DNA of 64,000 nucleotides, from contig NZ_JACHJQ010000008.1 of the NCBI RefSeq assembly GCF_014203735.1, positions 248,001 to 312,000 on the forward strand. Direction: 5' to 3'. The notes under the pieces were generated by a model that was not told where the DNA came from, searched no databases, and was given only the letters and a program-made list of their open reading frames with translations. Positions 36,814-44,393 of this stretch are shown piece by piece (positions within the stretch are counted from its first letter, which is position 1; the number at the start of each line of letters is the position of its first letter). A program made the translations under genes and the position numbers. Source of the stretch: Actinophytocola algeriensis (GTDB lineage: Bacteria > Actinomycetota > Actinomycetes > Mycobacteriales > Pseudonocardiaceae).

Positions 36814-37251
36814 ATGCCCGAGGACGCCGCCGACACCACACTGGCCGCGAAGGTCAACCGCCTCTTCAGCACGGTCACCCCACGCGGCGGCGGCGAGTAC
36901 ACCTTCGAAGAGGTCGCCCAGGCCATCCGCGCCAAAGGCGGCCCCACCATCTCCGCCACCTACCTCTGGCAACTACGCAAAGGACTCCGCGACAACCCCA
37001 CCAAACGCCACCTCGAAGCCCTCGCCGGCTTCTTCGGCGTCCCACCCGCCTACTTCTTCGACACCGCCGAAGCCGAACGCATCGACGCCGAACTCGCACT
37101 GCTCGCCGTACTCCGGGACGGACCCGTGCGCCAGATCGCCATGCGCGCCAACGGACTGTCCACCAAAAGCCTCGAGGCCATCACCGAAATGGTCGACCGG
37201 GTCCGCGAACTGGAAGGTCTGAACCCGTCACCGACGGACCCCCAGCCGTGA
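36814..37251 (+). CDS. XRE/EspR-like helix-turn-helix regulator
   Basis: 145 aa. N-terminal DNA-binding domain: YTFEEVAQAIRAKGGPTISATYLWQLRKGLRDNPTKRHLEALAGFFGVPPAYFF, the extended helix-turn-helix of actinomycete XRE regulators; C-terminal helices (EAERIDAELALLAVL, SLEAITEMVDRVRELEG) likely dimerise. First gene of a trio; its stop overlaps the ImmA/IrrE start as GTGA. The same trio (XRE, ImmA/IrrE peptidase, MAB_1171c-type membrane protein) recurs across Streptomyces and relatives, usually without known function. The metalloprotease would be expected to cleave this regulator. Codons strongly favour C at position 3. Confidence 0.88.
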   Translation: MPEDAADTTLAAKVNRLFSTVTPRGGGEYTFEEVAQAIRAKGGPTISATYLWQLRKGLRDNPTKRHLEALAGFFGVPPAYFFDTAEAERIDAELALLAVLRDGPVRQIAMRANGLSTKSLEAITEMVDRVRELEGLNPSPTDPQP

Positions 37252-37781
37252 ACACACTCCGGAAACGGCGACTGCGCAAGCGATGCCTCGCCCGCCTGCG
37301 CGACCTCCCCCTACCCACCCCGTTCGACGTCCACACCCTCTGCGCACGCGTCGCCGAACAACGCGGACGACCCATCCTGCTCGTCCCCGCCCCCGGCCTC
37401 ACCGGCGTCTGCGGCCTCTGGATCGCCACCGACACAACCGACCTGATCTGCTACGAAAGCGACACCACCCGCCCCCACCAGGACCACATCATCCTGCACG
37501 AGCTCAGCCACATCCTCTGCGACCACTACCCCATCTCACAGACCGGAGAACTCGACACCCACACCCTGTTCCCCCACCTCGACCCCACCATGGTGCGCGC
37601 CGTCCTCGGCCGCGCCGGCTACACCACCCACGAAGAACGCGAAGCGGAAACCCTCGCCTCACTCATCCGCCAGCACGCCACCACCCGCCCCGACGGAACA
37701 CCCCAGACCCGCCTCCACGACGCACTCGACGACACCCTTGACGACACCCTCAACAACGACCACCGCAACCACGATGGGTGA
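37248..37781 (+). CDS. ImmA/IrrE-family zinc metallopeptidase
   Basis: 177 aa from GTG 37248 (overlapping the HTH stop). HEXXH zinc site H84-E85-L-S-H88 (IILHELSHILCDHY) with a downstream EEREAETLASLI that supplies the third ligand Glu. No signal peptide. ImmA/IrrE enzymes cut HTH repressors in response to DNA damage or mobile-element signals; the adjacent XRE protein is the obvious substrate. The gene overlaps the next one by 8 bp. Confidence 0.9.
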   Translation: MNTLRKRRLRKRCLARLRDLPLPTPFDVHTLCARVAEQRGRPILLVPAPGLTGVCGLWIATDTTDLICYESDTTRPHQDHIILHELSHILCDHYPISQTGELDTHTLFPHLDPTMVRAVLGRAGYTTHEEREAETLASLIRQHATTRPDGTPQTRLHDALDDTLDDTLNNDHRNHDG

Positions 37782-38877
37782 GCTCGTCCGCCAGTACCTC
37801 CCACCACTCCTGGCCTGGCTCCTGCTCCTCATCCGCAAACCCGGCAACGACCACGCCCGCCGCGACGTCCGCCGCATGCTCCTCGGACTCGCCATCGCCC
37901 TCACCGCCCTCACCCCCGGCGGCCACACACTCATCAACACCCTCGCAGGCACCCACAACCTGCCACGCCTCATCGCACACGCCGGCATGCTCCTCGCCGC
38001 ATGGGCAGGCCAGGAACTCCTCCTGCACGTCAACGGCCTCCGCCGCACCTGGCACACCTGGTGGATGACAGGCATGTTCTGCCTGCTCTGCACCCTCTTC
38101 GCACTCACCCCCGACCTGCTGCCCCAGTCCCCATGGGTGTTCGAGTACGTCCTCACCTACACCATCGCCCAACTCCCCGCCTACGCCGACATCATCCGCC
38201 TCTGCCTGCGCCACACCAGGATCGCCGACACCACAGCACTCCGCGTCGCCCTCCGCATGGTCGTCACCGGCATCACCCTCGCCGCCACCTACCTCGTCAA
38301 CAAAGTCATCGTCGGCGCCGCCTCCCGCATGGACTTCGACTACGCCTTCGGCCGCACCACCATCCCCGGCAAGATCCTCCCCACCACCGCCTACCTCCTC
38401 GTCCTCATCGGCGCCGTCCTCCCCGCCATGCTCGCCTGGCTCAGCCGCCACCGCCGCTACCGCCAACTCGGCCCTCTCTGGCGCGCCCTCTACCGCGCCG
38501 ACCCCGCCATCGCACTCGACCCACCCACCGTCCCCGACATCCTCGTACTCCGCCGCATACGGCTACGGCTCTACCGCCGCGTCATCGAGATCCGCGACGG
38601 CCTCCTCGCACTCCGCCCCTACCGCGACCCCGGCATCGCCACCACCGCACACCACCGCGCCACCCAGGCCGGACTCCACGGCCAACGCCTCCACGCCACC
38701 GTCGAAGCCACCGTCATCGCCGCCGCACTGCACGCCAGAGCCGCCGACCACCCACCCCGCACCACCGACGACACCACCATCGCAGGCGGCGACGACCTCG
38801 CCACCGAAACCGCCTTCCTCGGACTCGTCGCCCGCGCCTACCGCGACCTCACCCCACCGGACCTACACGTGACGTAG
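37774..38877 (+). CDS. MAB_1171c-family polytopic membrane protein
   Basis: 367 aa. About seven to eight TM segments in the first 220 residues (YLPPLLAWLLLLI, LLGLAIALTALT, LIAHAGMLLAAWA, MFCLLCTLFALT, LRMVVTGITLAATYLV, TAYLLVLIGAVLPAMLAWL), then a soluble Arg/His-rich domain (RRIRLRLYRRVIEIRDGLLALRPYRDP). It matches the MAB_1171c family of putative transporters that accompany XRE and ImmA/IrrE genes. ATG 37774 is chosen over 37738 because it lies next to the upstream stop. Converges with and overlaps the kinase-remnant gene by 15 bp. Confidence 0.85.
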   Translation: MGELVRQYLPPLLAWLLLLIRKPGNDHARRDVRRMLLGLAIALTALTPGGHTLINTLAGTHNLPRLIAHAGMLLAAWAGQELLLHVNGLRRTWHTWWMTGMFCLLCTLFALTPDLLPQSPWVFEYVLTYTIAQLPAYADIIRLCLRHTRIADTTALRVALRMVVTGITLAATYLVNKVIVGAASRMDFDYAFGRTTIPGKILPTTAYLLVLIGAVLPAMLAWLSRHRRYRQLGPLWRALYRADPAIALDPPTVPDILVLRRIRLRLYRRVIEIRDGLLALRPYRDPGIATTAHHRATQAGLHGQRLHATVEATVIAAALHARAADHPPRTTDDTTIAGGDDLATETAFLGLVARAYRDLTPPDLHVT

Positions 38878-39429
38878 ACAGATCGTGTAGTCCAGGTACC
38901 CACCCCAGGCACCAGGGTCATCCCACCCGTGCCACCCGTCCGAACCACAGAACGACGGATCGAACGTGTCCGAGTCGTACCCCGACACGATGTGCGTCGC
39001 GTTCTCGCAGTCCGTGAACACCGGATCCGACTCCTCACCCACACCCACACCCACCAGACAGTCGTTCGTCCTGGCGACACCACCGTCGTTCCCGTACCGG
39101 AACGTCAGGCACACCCGCGCGTCGTCGAAATCCACGCTCATCCGCACCCGCACGTCGTTGCCGCAGTCATCGGGATCCGTCACCCCCCGCAACACGTTCA
39201 GCACCTCGAACACGTAGTCCTCGCACGGCACCACCGACCAGTCCCCACCAGGCGCCTCCGCCCACGCACACTCCCCGGGCACCGCGTCGTACACCGAGCC
39301 GTACTCCTCCTCGGCGGTCGTCTCCTCCTCCTCCGTCGTTACCCGGCCCATCCCGCCCCGGCCCAACTCGGCCAGCACGCGGTACCGGCCCACCTCCCGA
39401 GGGTCCGACGCCCCCAGCGCTCCGATCAT
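38863..39429 (-). CDS. Kinase-remnant fusion: Ser/Thr kinase N-terminus joined to Cys-rich ectodomain
   Basis: 188 aa. Residues 1-32 (MIGALGASDPREVGRYRVLA then ELGRGGMGRV) are the canonical start and glycine loop of actinomycete Ser/Thr kinases. Directly after GMGRV the protein switches to TTEEEETTAEEEYGSVYD and then a Cys-rich beta domain with seven to eight Cys (ECAW, PCEDY, DDCGND, VCLTF, DCLVG, DCENATH, FCGSD, ICLRH). The kinase core and TM helix are missing, with the frame kept. Most likely an in-frame deletion of a receptor kinase; a conserved small family is the alternative. TAGCGT lies 7 nt before ATG 39429. Confidence 0.65.
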   Translation of the reverse strand: MIGALGASDPREVGRYRVLAELGRGGMGRVTTEEEETTAEEEYGSVYDAVPGECAWAEAPGGDWSVVPCEDYVFEVLNVLRGVTDPDDCGNDVRVRMSVDFDDARVCLTFRYGNDGGVARTNDCLVGVGVGEESDPVFTDCENATHIVSGYDSDTFDPSFCGSDGWHGWDDPGAWGGYLDYTICLRHV

Positions 39430-39521
39430 GACCCGGACGCTAAGCACGCCAGATGAGGTTCCTGTGACACACCAGCGCCCGCACTTACCGGCCACCGACC
39501 ACACGATGACATCCTGTGCAC
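39430..39521. promoter_or_regulatory. Divergent leaderless promoters
   Basis: Minus strand: TAGCGT (39442 to 39437), 7 nt before ATG 39429. Plus strand: CATCCT (39510-39515), 6 nt before ATG 39522. Neither gene has a Shine-Dalgarno. Confidence 0.4.
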
Positions 39522-39947
39522 ATGGGTCGTGACGAGATGCGCGCCGCCGACAGCGATCGCCAGGCGGTGGCCGACAAGCTCAAGAAGGCACTCGACGAAG
39601 GCCGCCTCGAGCTGGCCGAGTACGACGAACGCCTCCAGCAGGCCTACGCGGCCAAAACCTACGGCGACCTCGACGGCCTGCTCGACGACATCCCCGGCAC
39701 CGCCCCCGCCAGAACCCACACCACCGACCCGGCCCCACACACGGCCACCCCACTGCCCGCGGTCAGGTCCGAACGCGCGGGACAGCTCGTCAAGGCATGG
39801 CTCGGCGGCTTCGGCGGCATCTTCGTCGTCGGCACGGTGATCTGGCTGGTGTCCAGCATCGGCTCCGGCCACCCGCAGTACTTCTGGCCCGTCTGGCTCC
39901 TCATCCCCATGGTGCTCGGCGCACTCGGCCGATGGCGCCGAGGCTAA
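39522..39947 (+). CDS. DUF1707 (SHOCT-like) membrane protein
   Basis: 141 aa. DUF1707 domain at the N-terminus (MRAADSDRQAVADKLKKALD, RLELAEYDERLQQAYAAKTYGDLDGLLDDIP) followed by a Pro/Thr linker and two TM helices (GGFGGIFVVGTVIWLVSSI, FWPVWLLIPMVLGALG). The family is abundant in actinomycetes, often near sensor kinases, and is functionally uncharacterised; an oligomerising role like SHOCT is assumed. The last bases overlap the facing CBS gene. Confidence 0.85.
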   Translation: MGRDEMRAADSDRQAVADKLKKALDEGRLELAEYDERLQQAYAAKTYGDLDGLLDDIPGTAPARTHTTDPAPHTATPLPAVRSERAGQLVKAWLGGFGGIFVVGTVIWLVSSIGSGHPQYFWPVWLLIPMVLGALGRWRRG

Positions 39948-40384
39948 GGCACCCGCACCGGCAAGCCGGGCAACGTCACCGCACCGAACGACTCCCGCAC
40001 CTCCGCGGACCTGCGCGCCCGCCGCAGATCCCGCCTCGACACCACACCGACCAGCCTGCCGTCCCAGTCGGTCACGAACAGCCGCCGCAACCCGGTCCTG
40101 GCAAGCACACCCGCCGCGAAACTCACCGGCTCGTCGGCATGCACCGCCCGCACCGGCGACCCCATCACCTCCACCGCGTGCCGCCCCCGCGCACGCACCC
40201 ACCGCTCCGGCCCCACGAGATCCGCCTCGGACACCACCCCCAGCGGCAGCCCATTCCCGTCGACCACCGGCAACGCCCGCAGCCCACTCTCGGACATCGC
40301 CGCCACCACCGCCCCGACCGGCATCTCCGGCACGACGGTCACCACACGCCTCGTCATCACCGAAGCCACCGTCATCTCGTCCAC
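39944..40384 (-). CDS. CBS-domain pair protein
   Basis: 146 aa with two CBS motifs: TVASVMTRRVVTVVPEMPVG...LRALPVVDGNGLPLGVVSEADL and VEVMGSPVRAVHADEPVS...LRRLFVTDWDGRLVGVVSRRDL. CBS pairs bind adenine nucleotides and sense energy state; similar stand-alone proteins belong to hypoxia/dormancy regulons in mycobacteria. GTG 40384 is chosen because GAGGAGG (40399-40393) is 8 nt upstream, whereas the longer ORF to 40666 has low-quality codons. A DosR-like inverted repeat lies 58-74 bp upstream. Confidence 0.88.
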   Translation of the reverse strand: MDEMTVASVMTRRVVTVVPEMPVGAVVAAMSESGLRALPVVDGNGLPLGVVSEADLVGPERWVRARGRHAVEVMGSPVRAVHADEPVSFAAGVLARTGLRRLFVTDWDGRLVGVVSRRDLRRARRSAEVRESFGAVTLPGLPVRVP

Positions 40385-40441
40385 TACTGCCGCCTCCTCA
40401 ACCCCTGAACAGAGCAGACCCGCCAGCACCGGCCCGGACAA

Positions 40442-40490
40442 GGGGACCAATTCCCCTATCAACGGAGCCCAAAGACCCGTAACGACGGGC
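40442..40490 (-). promoter_or_regulatory. DosR/DevR-like inverted repeats upstream of CBS gene
   Basis: AGGGGA-N5-TCCCCT (40442-40458) resembles the GGGAC..CCC DosR core with mismatches, and CCCGT-N4-ACGGG (40477-40490) is a second 14-bp inverted repeat. Both lie upstream of the CBS start. Confidence 0.3.
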
Positions 40491-40654
40491 ACACGCCAGA
40501 AGAGCGCTTTCACGGCGCAGGGGCCACGGTTCGGCTCGCACCGGACACAGTCGTCGCCGCCCGTCAGAGACGAGGACGGAAACCGGCCGAGCCTGATTCT
40601 TCCCTTCGTGGCTTCTTGTGAACGGGGCTCGTTGTGCGTTGCTGTGGCCCAGTG

Positions 40655-40709
40655 ACATTTTGGCACTAAAATCGGACATCTATATAGCTAATAGTAGTTA
40701 ATTATGAAC
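40655..40709. other. AT-rich island
   Basis: About three quarters A+T over 55 bp, including TATATAG and TTAATTA, in DNA that is otherwise strongly GC-rich. Confidence 0.7.
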
Positions 40710-40799
40710 GGAAGCCAGGCATGTGCCCATCGGGCCACAGGGCGAAGCATCAACCGGCAGGGACCGAAGTCCTCAGCCGTGCGACAGCCACGTCACCGC

Positions 40800-41162
40800 T
40801 CAGGGGCGCGGGCGGGACAGCTCGTTCCTGACCTCGTTCTGGATGGCGCGCTCGCGCTGCAGCCACTCCGGGTTGTCCGCCTTCAGCGCGTCGATCTGCT
40901 CGGTCGTCAGCGCTTCGGTGACACCGGCGCGGGCCAGGCCGCTGATCGACACCCGCAGCTTCGCGGCGACGACCTGACGCGGGTGCGGGCCGTTGCGGCG
41001 CAGGTCGCGCAGCCACTCCGGTGGGTCGGACTGCATGGCGTTCAGATCATCGCGCGAGACGACACCCTCCTGGAACTCGGCGGGGGTGGCCTCGAGGTAC
41101 ACGCCCAGCTTCTTCGCCGCGGTCGCGGGCTTCATCGTCTGAGGGGTCTTGCGCGCCGTCAT
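40800..41162 (-). CDS. DUF5997 family protein
   Basis: 120 aa, soluble and helical: TMKPATAAKKLGVYLEATPAEFQ, VSRDDLNAMQSDPPEWLRDLRRNGPHPRQVVAAKL, then a second similar half (VTEALTTEQIDALKADNPEWL). The two halves look like a repeated short motif (DL/DALxxDxPEWL). Family function is unknown; the gene is regularly divergent from a LysR-like substrate-binding protein, as here. ATG 41162 has a -10 TACCCT 7 nt upstream and no SD. Confidence 0.85.
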   Translation of the reverse strand: MTARKTPQTMKPATAAKKLGVYLEATPAEFQEGVVSRDDLNAMQSDPPEWLRDLRRNGPHPRQVVAAKLRVSISGLARAGVTEALTTEQIDALKADNPEWLQRERAIQNEVRNELSRPRP

Positions 41163-41210
41163 GGCGAGGAGGGTAACGGACGCACCCCACACTCCCGGTA
41201 ATCTGCCCAC
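41163..41210. promoter_or_regulatory. 48-bp divergent promoter region with overlapping leaderless promoters
   Basis: TACCCT (41175 to 41170, minus) is 7 nt before ATG 41162 and TAATCT (41199-41204, plus) is 6 nt before GTG 41211. The two -35 regions must fall within each other's promoter, so initiation at the two is likely mutually exclusive. Confidence 0.5.
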
Positions 41211-41909
41211 GTGACGGCACCAACGACGTTCACCCTCGGTTACGTGCCCGGGGTGACACCCGCGAAGTGGGTGCGGACCTGGCAGGAGCGGGTGCCCGGT
41301 GTGCCGCTGGACCTCGTGCAGGTGTCCGCCGCCGACGCGGCCGCCCTCGTGCGGGACCGGGACGCCGACGCGGTCCTCCTGCGGCTGCCCGCCGACCGGG
41401 ACGGGCTGCACGCGATCCCGCTCTACACGGAGACGACCGTCGTCGTCTTCCCGAAGGACCACCACCTCGCCGCGGCCGACGAGGTGTCCACCGAGGACAT
41501 CGGCGACAGCCTCGTGCTGCACCCGCACGACGACACCCTCGACTGGGCCGCGCCGCCCGGGAAGGTCGCCGACCACCGACCCGACACCACCAAGGACGCC
41601 GTCGAACTGGTGGCCGCCGGGGTCGGGCTGCTCGTCGTCCCGCAGTCGCTCGCCCGGCTGCACCACCGCAAGGACCTCACCTACCGGCCGCTCACCGACG
41701 TGCCGCAGTCCCGCGTCGCGCTGTCCTGGCCGGAGGCCGAGACCACCGACCTCGTGGAACAGTTCATCGGGATCGTGCGGGGCCGCACGGTCAACAGCAC
41801 CCGAGGCGCGCAGCCGGAACCGGTGAAGAAGCAGCGGAAAGCCAAGCCGGTCACCAAACCGGCGGCCCCCAGGCGGGGTCAGACCCGCAAGCCGCGCCGC
41901 CGGTCCTGA
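41211..41909 (+). CDS. LysR-type substrate-binding-domain protein lacking HTH
   Basis: 232 aa. FTLGYVPGVTPAKWVRTWQERVPGVPLDLVQVSAADAAALVRDRDADAVLLRLP and the second lobe DAVELVAAGVGLLVVPQSLARL follow the LysR periplasmic-binding fold, but the N-terminal winged helix is absent and no signal peptide is present. The last 35 residues are Lys/Arg/Pro-rich (EPVKKQRKAKPVTKPAAPRR), possibly a DNA- or RNA-contacting tail. Standard partner of DUF5997; role unknown. Confidence 0.85.
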   Translation: MTAPTTFTLGYVPGVTPAKWVRTWQERVPGVPLDLVQVSAADAAALVRDRDADAVLLRLPADRDGLHAIPLYTETTVVVFPKDHHLAAADEVSTEDIGDSLVLHPHDDTLDWAAPPGKVADHRPDTTKDAVELVAAGVGLLVVPQSLARLHHRKDLTYRPLTDVPQSRVALSWPEAETTDLVEQFIGIVRGRTVNSTRGAQPEPVKKQRKAKPVTKPAAPRRGQTRKPRRRS

Positions 41910-41951
41910 GCGCGCCACCCCCGTCGAGCCGATCGTCGACGGTCGGGGACG

Positions 41952-42620
41952 TCACGGTCCGAGGCGGTAGCCCATGCCGCGGACCGTGGTGATCCGGTCG
42001 TTGCCGATCTTGCGGCGCAGCGCGCGCACGTACACGTCGACCACGTTGGAGCCGGGGTCGAAGTCGTAGCCCCACACGTGCGAGAGCATCTGCTCGCGGG
42101 TCAGCACCTGGCTCGGGTGCCGCAGGAACAGCTCCAGCAGCGCGAACTCCCGCGCGGTGAGGTCGACGGTGACCGCACCGGGCAGCTGCGCGCGCCTGGT
42201 GCGCAGGTCCAGCGACAGGTCACCGGCGCGCAGCACGGTCACCTCGGGCGCCCGGTCCGTCGGCCGCAGTCGCAACCGGACCCTGGCCAGCAGCTCCTCG
42301 AACCGGAACGGTTTGGTCATGTAGTCGTCGGCGCCGCCCTCCAGCCCGGCGACCGTGTCGTGCACCGAGTCGCGCGCCGTCAGGATGATCACCGGCGTGG
42401 TGACCTTGGTCTCCCGCATGGCGCGCAGCACGGCGAACCCGTCCCGGCCCGGCAGCCCGAGATCCAGCACGACCAGGTCGAAGTCGCCGGTCACCGCCCA
42501 GGACAGCGCGGTGTCGCCGTCGGCGACCACGCTGGTGCTGAACCCGTTGGCACGCAACCCCTTCTCGACGAACGACGCGATGCGCTGCTCGTCCTCGGCG
42601 ATCAGGATCCGGCCGCTCAT
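41952..42620 (-). CDS. OmpR/PhoB-family response regulator
   Basis: 222 aa. Receiver domain with phospho-acceptor D53 (DLVVLDLGLPGRDG), switch T (IILTARD) and K in MTKPF; winged-helix DNA-binding domain with LTAREFALLELFLRHPSQVLTREQMLSHVWGYDFDPGSNVVDVYVRALRRKIG. Overlaps the sensor kinase gene (ATGA-type), last gene of a three-gene operon on the minus strand. CATGA direct repeats at the head of the operon may be its own binding site. Confidence 0.95.
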   Translation of the reverse strand: MSGRILIAEDEQRIASFVEKGLRANGFSTSVVADGDTALSWAVTGDFDLVVLDLGLPGRDGFAVLRAMRETKVTTPVIILTARDSVHDTVAGLEGGADDYMTKPFRFEELLARVRLRLRPTDRAPEVTVLRAGDLSLDLRTRRAQLPGAVTVDLTAREFALLELFLRHPSQVLTREQMLSHVWGYDFDPGSNVVDVYVRALRRKIGNDRITTVRGMGYRLGP

Positions 42621-44047
42621 CCGACTTCCTCCACAATGGACGGGAGTTCGACACCGACCGTAGTACCCCGGCCCGGTTCCGACATTACGTGCACGACCCC
42701 GCGGTGTGCCTCGGCGATGGCCTTCACGATCGCGAGCCCGAGACCCGCGCCGCCCTGGTCCACGCGGCCGCCTGCGCCCCTGGCGAACCGGTCGAAGATC
42801 CGGCTCAGCTCGTCGGGTGCGATGCCGGACCCGACGTCGGTGATCCACAGCGACACCGACCCGCCGCGCAGGCTCGACCCGAGGCGGATCTCGTCGCCGG
42901 GTGTGGTGTGCTGCACGGCGTTCTGGGCCAGCTGCACGACCGCCTGCGTCACCCGCTGCGGGTCGAGCCACGCGTCGCCCTCGGCCACGGACTCGAGCTG
43001 CCAGGTCCGGTCGCCGAGCGCGCGCACCTTGGCGTCGATGTCGACGGTCAGGTCCGCGACCGGCACCCGTCGCGGGCGCAGGAAGTCCGGGCGCTGCGCG
43101 CGGGCCAGCAGCAGCAGGTCCTCCACGATCCGGCTCATCCGGTCGAGCTCGTCGGTGCACAGCCGGACCACCTCGGCCCGCTCGGCCGGGTCGTCGCCCA
43201 TGACCTCCAGGTGCCCGCGCACGATCGTGATCGGGGTGCGCAGCTCGTGGCTGGCGTCGTCGATGAACTCGCGCTGCGCGGTGAACGCCTGCTCCAGCCG
43301 GTCGAGCATGGCGTTGAACTGCTCGGCCAGTGCGGCGATGTCGTCGCGGCCGTGCATCGAGATGCGCTGGGTGAGGTCCTCTTCCGTGATGCGTGCGGCG
43401 GCCTGCCGGACCGTGCGCACCGGCGCGAGGATGGCACCCGCGACGAGCCACGCGACGGCCACCGCGACCACCAGCCCGACGGCGCTGACCAGCACGAGGA
43501 CGGTGACGGTCTCCTGGGTCTCCGCGTGCGGGCCGGCCATGAAGTAGCCGGTGACGAACCAGCCGCGCGCCCCGTCCTGCGTCACCGCGGTGATCTTGGC
43601 CCACCGGAACGCCCCGGCCGGGGTCACGTGCTCGCCGTACGTGCCGGGCGCGGCGACGAGGTCCCGCAGCAGCCGCCGGTCGTCGAGGACCTCGTAGGGC
43701 GGCTCGCCCTGCTGGACCGCGTGCAGCCGGTCGGTCACCACCACACCGAGGTGGACCTCGTCCGCGTCGGGGTACTGCATGGCGAGATGTGCCTGCAGCA
43801 GCTGGCCCGGGTCGTCGATCCGGAGGCCGGTGGCCGGGTCCTTGGCCCGTTGCGCGAAGGTGACGAACTCCCCAACCTCCTGTTCGATCGCCCGGTTCGC
43901 CCGGTCGTCCACCCCGGATCCGAGCCGCTCCGCGATCACGAGCACGACGGTCGCGAGGCACAGCGTCATCAGGCCGACCAGCCACGCCATGATCCGCACG
44001 CGCGCGGGCACCCGGGTGCCGCGCAGGCGCTCAGTCGTCGCTGTCAT
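42617..44047 (-). CDS. Sensor histidine kinase (HAMP, HisKA, HATPase)
   Basis: About 476 aa. TM1 (IMAWLVGLMTLCLATVVLVIAE), about 130-residue extracytoplasmic sensor, TM2 (VTVLVLVSAVGLVVAVAVAWLVAG), HAMP (APVRTVRQAAARITEEDLTQRI), H-box DASHELRTPITIVRGHLEVM with the phospho-His, then N-box LAQNAVQHTTPGDEI and G-boxes DVGSGIAPDELSRIFDRF / GGAGLGLAIVKAIAEAH. Start is uncertain: ATGs at 44086, 44065, 44056 and 44047 lie in a repeated ATGACGGCG tract; 44047 minimises overlap with the upstream gene. Signal sensed unknown. Confidence 0.93.
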   Translation of the reverse strand: MTATTERLRGTRVPARVRIMAWLVGLMTLCLATVVLVIAERLGSGVDDRANRAIEQEVGEFVTFAQRAKDPATGLRIDDPGQLLQAHLAMQYPDADEVHLGVVVTDRLHAVQQGEPPYEVLDDRRLLRDLVAAPGTYGEHVTPAGAFRWAKITAVTQDGARGWFVTGYFMAGPHAETQETVTVLVLVSAVGLVVAVAVAWLVAGAILAPVRTVRQAAARITEEDLTQRISMHGRDDIAALAEQFNAMLDRLEQAFTAQREFIDDASHELRTPITIVRGHLEVMGDDPAERAEVVRLCTDELDRMSRIVEDLLLLARAQRPDFLRPRRVPVADLTVDIDAKVRALGDRTWQLESVAEGDAWLDPQRVTQAVVQLAQNAVQHTTPGDEIRLGSSLRGGSVSLWITDVGSGIAPDELSRIFDRFARGAGGRVDQGGAGLGLAIVKAIAEAHRGVVHVMSEPGRGTTVGVELPSIVEEVG

Positions 44048-44393
44048 CGCCGTCATCGCCGTCATCGCCGCTGTCGTCGTCGTCATCGTCGTCGTGGACG
44101 GGCGGTGGAGGCGGTACGACCGTGGTGCGCGGCGGGGGCGGCGGGGGCTGGGTGGTGGTCAACGCGGGCGGGGTGGTCCTTGGCGGCAGTGTCGTGGGCG
44201 GGGTGGTCGGCTGCGGTGGGGCGGACTCACCGATCGTGACCTGCGGCGTCACCTGCGGCGGCTCAGCCCGCCCGGTGAGGGAGAAGACCGCGAACACGGC
44301 CGCGAACAGGGCAGCGGCCGCCACCAGGAGGGCTGCCGTTCGCCGCGACGGGATCACACGGCCCACCCTGGGTCCTGAGGTCACCGCCAACAT
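44031..44393 (-). CDS. Membrane-anchored Pro-rich protein with poly-Asp tail, heads two-component operon
   Basis: 120 aa. One TM helix (about 22-41, LLVAAAALFAAVFAVFSLTG), then an extracytoplasmic Pro/Thr-rich stretch (PPTTLPPRTTPPALTTTQPPPPPPRTT) and a C-terminus of almost pure Asp with Ser/Gly (HDDDDDDDSGDD...). Poly-Asp tails bind divalent cations, so a Ca or Mg sensing or buffering role with the adjacent kinase is a reasonable inference. Overlaps the kinase start. CATGAT lies 6 nt before ATG 44393. Confidence 0.7.
   Translation of the reverse strand: MLAVTSGPRVGRVIPSRRTAALLVAAAALFAAVFAVFSLTGRAEPPQVTPQVTIGESAPPQPTTPPTTLPPRTTPPALTTTQPPPPPPRTTVVPPPPPVHDDDDDDDSGDDGDDGDDSDD

Larger units (their letters stand above)
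40385..40799. other. 415-bp region without a convincing gene
   Basis: Contains the CBS promoter area and an AT-rich island. A 93-codon minus-strand ORF (40679-40398) begins in the island but uses codons unlike its neighbours (TTT, AAA, AGT, TCA) and has no SD; I treat it as non-coding. A structured RNA is possible but I cannot define one. Confidence 0.5.

Noticed and set aside
40398-40679. 93-codon minus-strand ORF starting in the AT-rich island
   Set aside because: Codon use is unlike all neighbours (TTT, AAA, AGT, TCA frequent), no SD, no recognisable fold; treated as non-coding.
41952-43985. 677-codon frame joining kinase and response regulator
   Set aside because: It is a shadow of the kinase gene that runs into the regulator frame; the kinase and regulator have normal separate starts and domains, so no fusion.
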